A stretch of DNA of 59,760 nucleotides from a virus. This document shows, piece by piece, positions 6,721-14,771 of this stretch. Position 1 is the first letter of the stretch. The number at the start of each line of letters is the position of its first letter. Position numbers and translations under genes: made by a program. The notes beneath the pieces are model-generated. The model did no database searches, had not been told where the DNA came from, and saw nothing but the letters and a program-made list of their open reading frames with translations. Where the stretch lies: IMG/VR virus record IMGVR_UViG_3300045135_000357, positions 1-59,760 of that record. One strand, written 5' to 3'.

Positions 6721-6773
6721 CAGGCGCTATGCAACTCTAAGAACTGGCATCGTTTGTTAGTGTCGGCACTAAC
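6721..6773. repeat. 52-bp intergenic repeat, copy A (with palindrome copy 8, 6756-6773)
   Basis: GGCGCT-nn-GCAACTCTAAGAACTGGCATC-type segment ending in GTTAGTG-TCGG-CACTAAC. Three copies lie within 290 bases. Confidence 0.85.
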
Positions 6774-6835
6774 AGTAAAACGGAACATTACTTTCTTATC
6801 AACGTATTAGCACAAACCGCTTATTGACGAGTTGT

Positions 6836-6887
6836 CAGGCGCTACGCAACTCTAGGAACTGGCATCAGTTGTTAGTGTAACACTAAC
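6836..6887. repeat. 52-bp intergenic repeat, copy B (with palindrome copy 9, 6871-6887)
   Basis: Same segment as copy A with a few substitutions (CTCTAGGAACTGGCATCAG), ending in GTTAGTG-TAA-CACTAAC. It directly abuts the T-tract side of the leftward terminator at 6888-6913. Confidence 0.85.
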
Positions 6888-6913
6888 AAAAAAAGCCCCG
6901 CGCGAGGCGGGGC
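6888..6913 (-). terminator. Leftward rho-independent terminator
   Basis: On the minus strand: GCCCCGC stem, 5-base loop, GCGGGGC, followed by seven T. It lies only about 110 bases downstream of the terminator at 7023-7054, so a very short leftward transcript may end here. Confidence 0.8.
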
Positions 6914-6957
6914 AGTGGGCAGTGGTAGGCAATGTAGTAGAACCATAGCATAGTGCT

Positions 6958-7008
6958 AGGCGCTGCGCAACTCTAAGAACTGGCATCGTTTGTTAGTGCG
7001 GCACTAAC
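6958..7008. repeat. 52-bp intergenic repeat, copy C (with palindrome copy 10, 6992-7008)
   Basis: Nearly identical to copy A, ending in GTTAGTG-CGG-CACTAAC. On the minus strand TTGCGC (6979-6974) lies 17 bases from TATGGT, a weak possible promoter for a transcript of about 45 bases ending at 6888. Confidence 0.8.
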
Positions 7009-7022
7009 AAATCAGCGGGCAC

Positions 7023-7054
7023 AAAAAAGCCCCACCCGCCGGAGCGGATGGGGC
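7023..7054 (-). terminator. Leftward terminator after the 174-residue gene
   Basis: On the minus strand GCCCCA pairs with TGGGGC, extended after one mismatch by CCG/CGG, followed by six T. It lies directly after the stop of the gene ending at 7062. Confidence 0.8.
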
Positions 7055-7061
7055 GAAGATG

Positions 7062-7586
7062 TTATTTGACCATCTTGTTTAGGTCGCGCAGCGCTTTGAG
7101 GAAAGCCGCGGCGTCGAACGTCAGTGCCTCGGCACCTTGGACGATCTTTTCAATCGTCTCGATCTGGGCGCGGATTTTGTCCTCTGGCGACTTGGGCGGC
7201 TGCGGTGCGCGCTTGTCATCGACGCCCTCGCGCTTTTCCAAGGCGCGCTTGAAGTCGTTCCGGCGTGCGCCGATCTGTTGCTGCCAGTAGCGACGATCCG
7301 CCTTGTCAGCGTCGCCAAGCGACTTGGCAGGCGCGGCCAAAAGTTTCTGCACCCGCGCCGTGAAGCCCGCGACAATCGCCGCGTTGATCTTCTCGAAGAT
7401 TTCCTCGGTCGCGGTTGATTCCCCGCCCTTGGACTTGGGCGAGATGAAGTCGGTCGACTTGAAATCTGCCGCGTGCAGCTCATCCGCGGCGCTTGCCATC
7501 TTGCGGGCTGCGCCCTCGACGGCCGCGACGGCGGTGGTGATGACCTTGAAGGCCGCGACGGCCTGCTTTTCGTTTGCGTTTGCCAT
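7062..7586 (-). CDS. Unknown helical early protein, isolated between control regions
   Basis: 174 residues from ATG 7586, behind AGGAGTTACATC. The sequence is Ala/Lys-rich and probably almost all helical: AVAAFKVITTAVAAVEGAA in the N-terminal part, a basic middle (RYWQQQIGARRNDFKRALEKRE) and a C-terminal helix with KALRDLNKMVK. No enzyme motif or membrane segment is visible. It is a stand-alone leftward transcription unit with its own terminator (7023-7054) and an operator-like inverted repeat upstream (7615-7638). This placement fits a regulatory or DNA-binding protein acting at the control region, but that is inference. Confidence 0.7.
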   Translation of the reverse strand: MANANEKQAVAAFKVITTAVAAVEGAARKMASAADELHAADFKSTDFISPKSKGGESTATEEIFEKINAAIVAGFTARVQKLLAAPAKSLGDADKADRRYWQQQIGARRNDFKRALEKREGVDDKRAPQPPKSPEDKIRAQIETIEKIVQGAEALTFDAAAFLKALRDLNKMVK

Positions 7587-7614
7587 GATGTAACTCCTAT
7601 CTCATAGCTAATAA

Positions 7615-7638
7615 ACCGGTCGAACCGTTCGATCCGGT
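7615..7638. promoter_or_regulatory. Operator-like inverted repeat upstream of the 174-residue gene
   Basis: ACCGG-TCGAAC / GTTCGA-T-CCGGT, an inverted repeat with 11-base arms and one bulged base. It lies in the leader of the leftward gene starting at 7586. Its sequence is unrelated to the 12-copy palindrome. Confidence 0.45.
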
Positions 7639-7727
7639 AAGTAAGTTATGCCAAGTTATGGTGTGGTTTACAATAGATAACGCCCAAACGATAACGCCTG
7701 ATAGCGTAGCGTAGCGCGTCGAAACGT

Positions 7728-7746
7728 GTTAGTGAGCGGCACTAAC
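7728..7746. repeat. 12-copy palindrome, copy 11 (loop AGCGG)
   Basis: GTTAGTG-AGCGG-CACTAAC, the longest loop of the set. It lies in the divergent region upstream of the late genes. Confidence 0.9.
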
Positions 7747-7944
7747 AAAACGCCAACAGCGCAACCATACCCCACCCCCACCCCCCGAATTGGTTTTGGG
7801 ACTCCGCTGACTTCCTATGTATTACTAATCCAGACGAACAATCCCGCCCCAAAACATTTCGACATAATTTTTCCTAATAAAAACAAAGGCTTACATTTTA
7901 CCCACCCACCGGATTCGGCGCGCTCAGGGAAACACCCCCCTTAT

Positions 7945-7960
7945 GGGACCCACGGGTCCC
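7945..7960. promoter_or_regulatory. Perfect inverted repeat upstream of terS
   Basis: GGGACCC-AC-GGGTCCC, 7-base arms, about 65 bases before the terS start. It has no T-tract. It could be a terminase recognition element or a regulatory hairpin. Confidence 0.4.
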
Positions 7961-7995
7961 TCCGACCCCCAAAAATTTCGCTATGCTACCGAGTC

Positions 7996-8024
7996 TTGCG
8001 AAATCACACCGTAAGAACTACACT
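7996..8024 (+). promoter_or_regulatory. Weak candidate late promoter
   Basis: TTGCGA (7996-8001), 17 bases, TACACT (8019-8024). If active, transcription would start near 8031 and the first usable terS start would be ATG 8056. The match is weak. Confidence 0.3.
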
Positions 8025-8025
8025 G

Positions 8026-8646
8026 ATGCCATCGGCCACTAGCCTGCGACATGACATGACAATACATCTGACCCCGGAAAGCGGGATACCGGCAGAGGGC
8101 CGGACCCCGAGAGTGGACTTAAAAGAGCGTGCAGCCGCGTGCGCACGCACGGTTGAGTTGTTGTCAGAACATGGTCTCTCCACTGTAAAGACCCGCGAGG
8201 ATGACGAGCTTGCTGCTCAGCTCTCCGTCGCCTATGCCGAAAACCCTGAACACGCATCTAAAGTCGTTACACCGAAGCGAGTGGCTACGATGACCCCCGC
8301 TGCGATCCTAGAGACGAACAAGATTCTCAAGGAGTACGGGCACCACGTCGTGGAGTCCGCTGTTACAGTGCGTAACCTCGTGACTAACAAACTCCTGCTG
8401 GAGACGGAGAACCCGGACCCTCGGGTGCGTATGAAGGCGCTGGAGCTGCTGGGTAAGATCAGCGACGTTGGGTTGTTCGCGGAGAAGTCCGAGGTGACTA
8501 TCACGCACCAGACTACGGACGATCTGAAGGAGAACCTGCGTAGAAAACTGCAGAAGCTAAGTCAGCCCGACGAGATCGAGGACGCCGTGGTCATAGACGG
8601 CGATGCCATCGACGTGGATAAAGAGCTTGGGTTCGACGATGAATAA
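8026..8646 (+). CDS. terS: Probable terminase small subunit
   Basis: 206 residues from ATG 8026, or 196 from ATG 8056. Neither has a clear ribosome site, and the longer open frame upstream would read through the palindrome at 7728-7746, so it is rejected. The call rests mainly on position: it overlaps the large terminase gene by 8 bases. The middle is helical (KEYGHHVVESAVTVRNLVTNK) with a repeat-like helical segment RMKALELLGKISDVGLF and an acidic C-terminus (DAIDVDKELGFDDE), a layout seen in small terminases that bind the packaging site through an N-terminal helical domain and contact TerL through the tail. No sequence motif settles it. Confidence 0.6.
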   Translation: MPSATSLRHDMTIHLTPESGIPAEGRTPRVDLKERAAACARTVELLSEHGLSTVKTREDDELAAQLSVAYAENPEHASKVVTPKRVATMTPAAILETNKILKEYGHHVVESAVTVRNLVTNKLLLETENPDPRVRMKALELLGKISDVGLFAEKSEVTITHQTTDDLKENLRRKLQKLSQPDEIEDAVVIDGDAIDVDKELGFDDE

Positions 8647-10189
8647 GGTGTTGGACTTTAGCGAGGAGGAGATCGAGCACATGCTCGCGAACCTCGACGC
8701 GTTCAGTCCAGAAGAGATTGCCGAGATCGACCGGATGGTGGACGAGCTTGCGACACGCAAGTCAAACCAAGCGGCGCATGACGATCTGCTGGCGTTCTGT
8801 AAGAAGATGGACCCGAACTACCTCGTGGGGCGGCACCACCGCATACTTGCCAACATGCTTATGGCCATTGAGCGTGGAGACAAAGACCGTATTTGCGTGA
8901 ACATGCCGCCCCGCCACGGTAAATCACAACTCGTGTCGATATTCTACCCCGCATGGTTCCTTGGGCGGAATCCCGACAAAAAAGTTATGATGGTGTCCCA
9001 CACCACGGACCTCGCGGTGGATTTCGGGCGTAAGGTGCGTAACCTCATCGCCACCGACCTGTATAAAGAAGTGTTTCCCGCTGTGGCGCTGTCCATCGAC
9101 TCAAAGTCAGCCGGCCGGTGGAACACAAACCACAAGGGCGAGTACTTCGCCTGTGGTATCGGTAGCTCCATCGCGGGTCGCGGTGCTGACCTGCTGCTGG
9201 TAGATGACCCTCACTCCGAACAAGACGTGCTGAACGGTAACTTCGAGGTGTTCGAGCGCGCATACGAGTGGTTTACCTTCGGTGCACGTACACGTCTGAT
9301 GCCCGGTGGGCGCGTGGCTATCGTGCAGACCCGCTGGCACTTGGACGACCTAACAGGCCGTGTAACACGTGACATGGCAAAGAACGACAAGTCTGACCAG
9401 TACGAGGTGGTCGAGTTCCCAGCGATCCTCGATGTAAAAGACAAGAAGACCAAGAAGGTCACGCAGAAGCCGCTGTGGCCGGAGTTCTTCGATCTGACAG
9501 CGCTGGAGCGCACCAAAGCCTCAATGCCGGTGTTCCAGTGGAACGCACAGTATCAGCAGCAACCCACCGCCGAGGAAGCCGCGCTGGTCAAACGGGAGTG
9601 GTGGTTGGAGTGGCCGCACGACGAGCCGCCGCCCTGCGAGTACATAATAATGTCGCTCGACGCCGCAGCAGAAAAGCACAATCGCGCTGACTTTACCGCC
9701 CTAACAACTTGGGGTGTGTTCCTCAACGAGGAGACCGGCGACTACAATGTAATATTGTTAAATAGCATAAAACAGCGTATGGAGTTTCCTGAGCTCAAAA
9801 AGCTGGCGATGGAAGAATACGCCGAATGGCAACCTGACTCGTTCATCGTTGAAAAGAAGAGCGCTGGCACGGCGCTCTATCAGGAGATGCGCCGTATGGG
9901 TCTGCCCGTGCAAGAGTTTACGCCACATCGTGGGTCCGGTGACAAGCTGGCCCGCCTGAACAGTGTGGCGGACATTGTTGCATCTGGTATGTGCTGGGTT
10001 CCGCAGACGCGCTGGGCCGAAGAAGTCGTGGAGGAGATTGCTGGATTCCCATTCATGTCGCATGATGACTTGGTGGACTCCACAGTCATGGCTCTTATGC
10101 GATTCCGTAATGGAGGGTTTATCCGCCTACCCACCGACGAACCGGAAGAGCAGAGATATTTCAAGCAACGCCGGGGCGGCTACTACTGA
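8639..10189 (+). CDS. terL: Terminase large subunit (packaging ATPase-nuclease)
   Basis: 516 residues from ATG 8639, overlapping terS by 8 bases; an upstream in-frame start at 8603 is less likely. The N-terminal ATPase has Walker A PPRHGKSQ (about 90-97) and Walker B LLLVDD (about 185-190). The C-terminal RNase H-like nuclease has a first acidic residue in MSLDAA (Asp about 341), SFIVEKKSAG as the middle motif, and HDDLVDST near the end. Length and motif order are typical. It translocates the genome into the prohead and cuts it, acting with TerS and the portal encoded next door. Confidence 0.95.
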   Translation: MNKVLDFSEEEIEHMLANLDAFSPEEIAEIDRMVDELATRKSNQAAHDDLLAFCKKMDPNYLVGRHHRILANMLMAIERGDKDRICVNMPPRHGKSQLVSIFYPAWFLGRNPDKKVMMVSHTTDLAVDFGRKVRNLIATDLYKEVFPAVALSIDSKSAGRWNTNHKGEYFACGIGSSIAGRGADLLLVDDPHSEQDVLNGNFEVFERAYEWFTFGARTRLMPGGRVAIVQTRWHLDDLTGRVTRDMAKNDKSDQYEVVEFPAILDVKDKKTKKVTQKPLWPEFFDLTALERTKASMPVFQWNAQYQQQPTAEEAALVKREWWLEWPHDEPPPCEYIIMSLDAAAEKHNRADFTALTTWGVFLNEETGDYNVILLNSIKQRMEFPELKKLAMEEYAEWQPDSFIVEKKSAGTALYQEMRRMGLPVQEFTPHRGSGDKLARLNSVADIVASGMCWVPQTRWAEEVVEEIAGFPFMSHDDLVDSTVMALMRFRNGGFIRLPTDEPEEQRYFKQRRGGYY

Positions 10190-10198
10190 GGGTAAGAA

Positions 10199-12679
10199 AT
10201 GGCTATCGAAAAAGGACTATACAGCGCCCCAATGGGCCTAGATGACGAGATGGAAGACCAGCTGGAGGGCGAATTGCCCGGTGAGGAGCTGGAAATCGAG
10301 ATTATTGACCCAGAAGCGGTCATTCTTGATGACGGGAGCATGGAAATCACACTGATTCCCGACGTCGAAACCGCCGATCTGGCGGATTTTGGGGCTAACT
10401 TGGCGGAATTTCTGGACGAGGGCGACCTCCGCGAGCTGTCTCAAGACCTCGTGGGGCTCATCGAAGCGGATATCGATAGCCGGAAAGACTGGGTTGAGTC
10501 CTATGTGCAGGGTCTAGACGTGCTTGGGTTCAAGTACGAGGAGCGTACAGACCCGTGGGAGGGTTCCTGTGGGGTGTATTCTACGATTTTGGCTGAAGCA
10601 GCCATCCGGTTCCAAGCTGAAACTATGTCTGAGACTTTCCCTGCCGCAGGGCCGGTCAAGGTAAAAATCCTTGGTGACGAGACTAAGGAGAAGATCGAGG
10701 CCGCGGAGCGCGTCAAGGCCGATATGAACTACGAGATCACCGAGCGGATGGTCGAGTACCGGTCTGAGCACGAGCGGATGCTCTATTCGCTGGGTCTGGC
10801 TGGGTCTGCGTTCAAAAAGGTTTATTTCGACCCCAATATGGGCCGTCAGGTATCGCTGTATATCCCTGCAGAAGACGTGATTGTGCCGTATGGCGCGAGC
10901 CACATCGAGACGGCGGAGCGCGTCACCCACGTGATGCGTAAAACCAAGAACGAGATGCAGAAGTTGATGGCCGCTGGGTTCTACCGCGACATCGATCTTG
11001 GCGATCCCGTGCCCTATCACTCTGATATTGAAGAGAAAAAGGCCGAAGAGGGCGGCTACAGCCTGACTGACGACAACCGCTTCGCACTCTACGAGTGCCA
11101 TGTCGAGATGGTTGTGCCGGGCGTGGACGACGAGGATGACCTCCCGAAGGCATACGTCGTTACTATTGAGCGTGGTTCTGGTGAGGTTCTGGCAGTCCGT
11201 CGTAACTACGAAGAAGGTGACGAACTGGCCCTGAAAAACCAGTATTTCGTACACTATCCGTACGTTCCGGGGTTTGGGTTCTATGGCCTTGGTCTAATCC
11301 ATATCATCGGTGGGTATTCGCGTGCTGGTACGTCGCTGATTCGCCAGCTGGTGGACGCAGGTACGCTGTCTAACTTGCCGGGTGGTCTGAAGACACGTGG
11401 CCTGCGTATTAAGGGCGATGATTCTCCCATCGAGCCGGGTGAGTTTAAGGACGTAGATGTGCCGTCGGGGTCTATCCGCGACAACATCATGCCCCTCCCG
11501 TACAAAGAACCGTCGCAAACACTGCTTGCCCTGCTTGATCGCATCACGCAGGAGGGACGTCGCCTCGGGGCTATCAGCGACCTGAATATCTCCGATATGT
11601 CGGCTAACGCACCAGTGGGTACCACACTTGCCCTGCTGGAGCGTACGCTGAAGCCGATGGCCGCGGTACAGGCGCGCGTACACTACGCGATGAAGCAAGA
11701 GTTCAAGATGCTCAAGGCTATCATCGCAGAGCACGCTCCCGAGGATTACTCGTACCAGCCAGCTCGTGGTGAGGTAGGCGCACGCCGCGCTGATTACATG
11801 ATGGTGGATGTGATCCCCGTCAGTGATCCTAACAGCTCCACGATGGCACAGCGTGTGGTCCAGTATCAGGCCGTGCTCCAGATGGCTCAGCAGGCTCCGC
11901 AGATTTACGATCTACCGGTCCTGCACCGCGAGATGATGGAGGTTCTGGGTATCAAGAACGCGGACAAGATCGTGCCGACTCGCGACGACGCGAAGCCGAC
12001 AGACCCGATCAGCGAGAACATGGCTGCACTGATTGGCAAGCCGATGAAAGCGTTCATCTACCAAGATCACCAAGCGCATATCGCTGCACACACATCGTTC
12101 CTACAAGACCCGATGATTGCGCAGATGATTGGCCAGAACCCACAAGCAAAGCAGATCATGGCGTCTTTGCAGGCCCATATCGCCGAGCACCTCGGGTTCC
12201 AGTACCGTCAGCAGATCGAGGAGAAGCTGGGCGCACCGCTGCCCGCACCGAACGAGGAGCTGCCAGAAGAAGTCGAGGTACAGCTGTCTCGCCTCGTGGC
12301 AGACGCTGGTCGCCAGCTTACGCAGGCACACCAGCAACAAGCCGCACAGCAGAAGGCACAGCAGCAACAACAAGACCCGATGTTCCAGCTGCAGCAAGCA
12401 GAACTCAAGGTCAAAGAGGCCGAGGTTCAGCGCAAAGCGGCAAAAGACCGTGCCGACGCAGCTGTCAAGCAAGAGCAGCTTAAACTGCAGACTGCGAAGG
12501 CCGCTACGGACGCCATGCTCAAGGCCGAGGACATCAAGGTTGCGAAGACTGAGCTCGCCATTGATGCAGAAGTCCGTGGTGTGGAGATGAGCCAAGCCCG
12601 CAGAGCTGCGCGCGACAAGACGCAGCTAGAGGTGGCGAAGCTCATGCAGCAAACCAAGCCAAAAGGGGAGAATAAATAA
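10199..12679 (+). CDS. Portal protein
   Basis: 826 residues, 9 bases after terL. It forms the dodecameric ring at the capsid vertex through which DNA is pumped. The conserved-looking core (about 100-620) includes DPWEGSCGVYSTILAEAAI and FPAAGPVKVKILGD, typical of podovirus-type portals, and GLGLIHIIGGYSRAGTSLIR in the middle. The N-terminus is very acidic. The C-terminal 130 residues are a Gln/Ala/Lys-rich coiled coil (QQQAAQQKAQQQQQDPMF onward), a likely barrel or crown extension that makes the protein longer than many portals. Position between TerL and capsid genes supports the call. Confidence 0.85.
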   Translation: MAIEKGLYSAPMGLDDEMEDQLEGELPGEELEIEIIDPEAVILDDGSMEITLIPDVETADLADFGANLAEFLDEGDLRELSQDLVGLIEADIDSRKDWVESYVQGLDVLGFKYEERTDPWEGSCGVYSTILAEAAIRFQAETMSETFPAAGPVKVKILGDETKEKIEAAERVKADMNYEITERMVEYRSEHERMLYSLGLAGSAFKKVYFDPNMGRQVSLYIPAEDVIVPYGASHIETAERVTHVMRKTKNEMQKLMAAGFYRDIDLGDPVPYHSDIEEKKAEEGGYSLTDDNRFALYECHVEMVVPGVDDEDDLPKAYVVTIERGSGEVLAVRRNYEEGDELALKNQYFVHYPYVPGFGFYGLGLIHIIGGYSRAGTSLIRQLVDAGTLSNLPGGLKTRGLRIKGDDSPIEPGEFKDVDVPSGSIRDNIMPLPYKEPSQTLLALLDRITQEGRRLGAISDLNISDMSANAPVGTTLALLERTLKPMAAVQARVHYAMKQEFKMLKAIIAEHAPEDYSYQPARGEVGARRADYMMVDVIPVSDPNSSTMAQRVVQYQAVLQMAQQAPQIYDLPVLHREMMEVLGIKNADKIVPTRDDAKPTDPISENMAALIGKPMKAFIYQDHQAHIAAHTSFLQDPMIAQMIGQNPQAKQIMASLQAHIAEHLGFQYRQQIEEKLGAPLPAPNEELPEEVEVQLSRLVADAGRQLTQAHQQQAAQQKAQQQQQDPMFQLQQAELKVKEAEVQRKAAKDRADAAVKQEQLKLQTAKAATDAMLKAEDIKVAKTELAIDAEVRGVEMSQARRAARDKTQLEVAKLMQQTKPKGENK

Positions 12680-12681
12680 CC

Positions 12682-12879
12682 ATGGCAAAAACCGTCTTTG
12701 ACGTGCTTACAGACAAACTCGACGAGCAAATCTCGTCTGCACAAGTATACCTGACCGGTGGTGCTCCAAAGGACTACGCCGCGTACAGGGAGGTTGTTGG
12801 CTTAATTCGGGGTCTCGAAGCTGGCAAATCTTACATCGAAGACCTCTCGCGAAACTATATGGACAACGATGATGACTGA
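12682..12879 (+). CDS. Small head-region protein, unknown
   Basis: 65 residues from ATG 12682 behind AAGGGGAGAATAAATAACC. It has a helical layout (VFDVLTDKLDEQISSAQ, EVVGLIRGLEAGKSYIEDL) and an acidic tail. It overlaps the GroES-like gene by 11 bases. Similar short proteins between portal and scaffold genes are common in marine podoviruses. No role can be assigned. Confidence 0.65.
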   Translation: MAKTVFDVLTDKLDEQISSAQVYLTGGAPKDYAAYREVVGLIRGLEAGKSYIEDLSRNYMDNDDD

Positions 12880-13249
12880 AGCAGCAGTTAAAATCAGCGA
12901 AGAACAGGCATTCGAGCAGCAGCTTCCGAAGCCTGTAGGCTACCGCCTACTGATTGCCCTCCCGCAGGCTCCTGAGACCTACGAGGGGACTAAAATCCTG
13001 AAAACCGACACGGAGCGTAACCGTGACCACATCATGTCTATCATTGGCGTGGTCGTGGATATGGGTGACGACGCATACAAAGACGCGTCGCGTTATCCTG
13101 ACGGTCCTTGGTGTAAGCGGGGCGATTACGTCATGTTCCGTATGAACTCAGGCACTCGCTTTAAGATGGGTGATATTGAGTACCGATTGATGAATGACGA
13201 TTCCATTGAGGCAGTGGTCGCTGATCCTCGTGGCATCCAGCGTGCGTAA
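12869..13249 (+). CDS. GroES-like co-chaperonin
   Basis: 126 residues; ATG at 12869 or the adjacent 12872. The sequence follows the Cpn10 fold: PVGYRLLIALPQAP (about 22-35) as first strand, a loop corresponding to the GroEL-binding mobile loop (TYEGTKILKTDTERNRD, about 37-53), IIGVVVDMGDDAY, then KRGDYVMFRMNSG (about 83-95), EYRLMNDDSIEAVV (about 104-117). It probably pairs with host GroEL and replaces or supplements host GroES to fold the capsid protein, as T4 gp31 does. Its position just before scaffold and capsid genes fits. I see no phage GroEL in the window. Confidence 0.75.
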   Translation: MMTEAAVKISEEQAFEQQLPKPVGYRLLIALPQAPETYEGTKILKTDTERNRDHIMSIIGVVVDMGDDAYKDASRYPDGPWCKRGDYVMFRMNSGTRFKMGDIEYRLMNDDSIEAVVADPRGIQRA

Positions 13250-13261
13250 GGGGGATACGGC

Positions 13262-14317
13262 ATGGCATTCCAAAAAGTCGAATACGAGTTCCCGGGCGAT
13301 AGCGACGAGGACACCGTAGACATCGAGATTGAGCCCTCCTCGGCTCAGCCTATGAAGCGCGGCGCAAAAGCCGAAAAAGAGATTGAAGTCGAAGTAGAGG
13401 ACGAGGCCCCTAAGAAGGCCAAAGCCAAAGCACCGGTGGAAGACGACGATATTGAGATCGACGTCGTTGACGATACGCCCCCAGCAGACCGCGGGCGTAC
13501 ACCATCAGAGCCGCCAGAAGACGTTACCGACGAGGAGCTCGAAGAGTATTCCGAGAAAGTACGCAAGCGGATCAAGCACTTCACTAAGGGCTACCACGAC
13601 GAGCGTCGCGCCAAAGAAGAAGCAATGCGTGAGCGGGCTGAACTGGAACGCCTTGCGCAGCAGCTTATGGATGAAAACCAGAAGCTGAAGACGTCAAGCT
13701 CCAAGAGCCAAGCAGCCCTTATCGAGCAGGCGAAGCGCACCGCAAAGTCAGACCTAGACTCCGCTAAAGCTGCGTACAAAACTGCGTATGATTCTGGGGA
13801 CGCAGACGCTGTGCTAGAAGCGCAAGAGAAGTTAACGGCTGCTACCAATAAGCTCGAAAGAGTAAGCAACATCAAAGTACCAGCTTTACAGGCGAAGGAA
13901 ACACCTGTACAAGTTAAGGGAGATGATACACCCGCCCCGGCTCCACAGGTCGATCCGCGGGCCTTGGATTGGAAAAATCGCAATCCTTGGTTCCAGAACG
14001 ACGACGAGATGACGAGTTTTGCGCTGGGGTTGCATAACAAACTCGTCAAAGAGGGCGTAAGTCCTCAAAGCGACACCTACTACGAGCGAATTGATGCTCG
14101 TATGCGACAAGTGTTCCCCGACCAGTTCGAGGACGCTAAACCGGATAACCCGGAGCCGAAGCGAAAGGCCTCGGTCGTGGCACCCGCAACGCGCAGCACT
14201 GCGCCAAAAAAGGTGACGCTGACCCGAACGCAGGTCCAAATCGCGAAGAGGTTGGGGCTAACTCCCGAACAATACGCCAAACAGGTTGCACTAGACATGA
14301 GGAAACAAAATGGCTGA
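13262..14317 (+). CDS. Probable scaffolding protein
   Basis: 351 residues, start ATG 13262 behind AAGGGGGATACGGC. It is extremely charged: an acidic N-terminal third, then a long coiled coil (about 100-210, e.g. ERLAQQLMDENQKLK), a Pro-rich linker, and a basic C-terminus (KRLGLTPEQYAKQVALDMRK) that could bind the inside of the capsid shell. Length, composition and position upstream of the capsid gene match scaffolds; the sequence itself is not diagnostic. It overlaps the next gene by 8 bases. Confidence 0.7.
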   Translation: MAFQKVEYEFPGDSDEDTVDIEIEPSSAQPMKRGAKAEKEIEVEVEDEAPKKAKAKAPVEDDDIEIDVVDDTPPADRGRTPSEPPEDVTDEELEEYSEKVRKRIKHFTKGYHDERRAKEEAMRERAELERLAQQLMDENQKLKTSSSKSQAALIEQAKRTAKSDLDSAKAAYKTAYDSGDADAVLEAQEKLTAATNKLERVSNIKVPALQAKETPVQVKGDDTPAPAPQVDPRALDWKNRNPWFQNDDEMTSFALGLHNKLVKEGVSPQSDTYYERIDARMRQVFPDQFEDAKPDNPEPKRKASVVAPATRSTAPKKVTLTRTQVQIAKRLGLTPEQYAKQVALDMRKQNG

Positions 14318-14759
14318 GAATCGCATTAACCGCGAGCTTGAGACCCGCGAAAAGGCTACCCGCAAACGCAGCTGGCAGCGCCCGGAACTGCTTCCGTCGC
14401 CAACTCCTGAAGCTGGGTACGACTACCACTGGGTACGTATCAGTACTCAAGGCCAAGCCGACGCCACGAACGTTTCTTCGAAATTGCGTGAAGGTTGGGA
14501 ACCCGTCAAAGCGGCGGATCACCCGGAGATCACCATGGTTACCGTCGAGAACGACCGGTTTGCCGACAATGTGGTGATTGGCGGGCTGATGCTCTGCAAG
14601 GCACCAAAAGAGTTGGTTGAGGAGCGTAATGAATATTACGAAACCCAGACCAAGTCCCAGATGCACTCGGTGGATAACAACTTCATGCGTGAGAACGATC
14701 CTCGTATGCCCCTCTTCAATGAGCGGAAGACGAAGGTCACCTTTGGTAACGGAACTTGA
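14310..14759 (+). CDS. Head-region protein, unknown
   Basis: 149 residues from ATG 14310. The N-terminus is highly charged; the core contains YDYHWVRISTQGQADATN and the segment FADNVVIGGLMLCKAPKELV (about 86-105), followed by an amphipathic helix and a polar tail. Proteins with the VVGGLMLC-like segment recur next to capsid genes in marine podoviruses by my recollection, but their function is not established. Translation is coupled to the scaffold gene by overlap. Confidence 0.65.
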   Translation: MAENRINRELETREKATRKRSWQRPELLPSPTPEAGYDYHWVRISTQGQADATNVSSKLREGWEPVKAADHPEITMVTVENDRFADNVVIGGLMLCKAPKELVEERNEYYETQTKSQMHSVDNNFMRENDPRMPLFNERKTKVTFGNGT

Positions 14760-14771
14760 TAGGAGCTTAAG

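Larger units (their letters stand above)
6249..7061. other. Noncoding control region, left part
   Basis: This stretch of about 800 bases has no convincing gene. It contains a leftward promoter (6314-6342), iteron-like repeats around an AT-rich core (6361-6660), three copies of a roughly 52-bp repeat each ending in the palindrome (6721-7008), and two leftward terminators (6888-6913, 7023-7054). G-tracts occur around 6507-6530 and 6684-6690. It is the best candidate in the window for an origin and early control region. Confidence 0.7.
7587..8025. other. Noncoding control region, right part, before the terminase genes
   Basis: About 440 bases between divergent transcription units. It contains an imperfect inverted repeat (7615-7638), duplicated AAGTTATG, a palindrome copy (7728-7746), C-rich tracts near 7772-7787, and a perfect inverted repeat (7945-7960). 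A pac or cos site is plausible here because terS follows, but nothing in the sequence proves it. Confidence 0.55.

Noticed and set aside
6249-7061. tRNA or structured RNA gene in the control region
   Set aside because: I looked for cloverleaf-like pairings and a TTCnA-type arm and saw none; the visible hairpins are terminators and the palindromes.
7726-8025. Upstream extension of the terS frame by 100 codons
   Set aside because: It would translate the palindrome and C-rich noncoding DNA, has no ribosome site, and the text is low-quality (PYPTPTPRIGFGTP).
12129-12590. 153-codon open frame in another frame of the portal gene
   Set aside because: It is only the shifted reading of the Gln-rich coiled coil; it is Arg/Ser-biased and has no ribosome site, unlike the nested frame at 47257.
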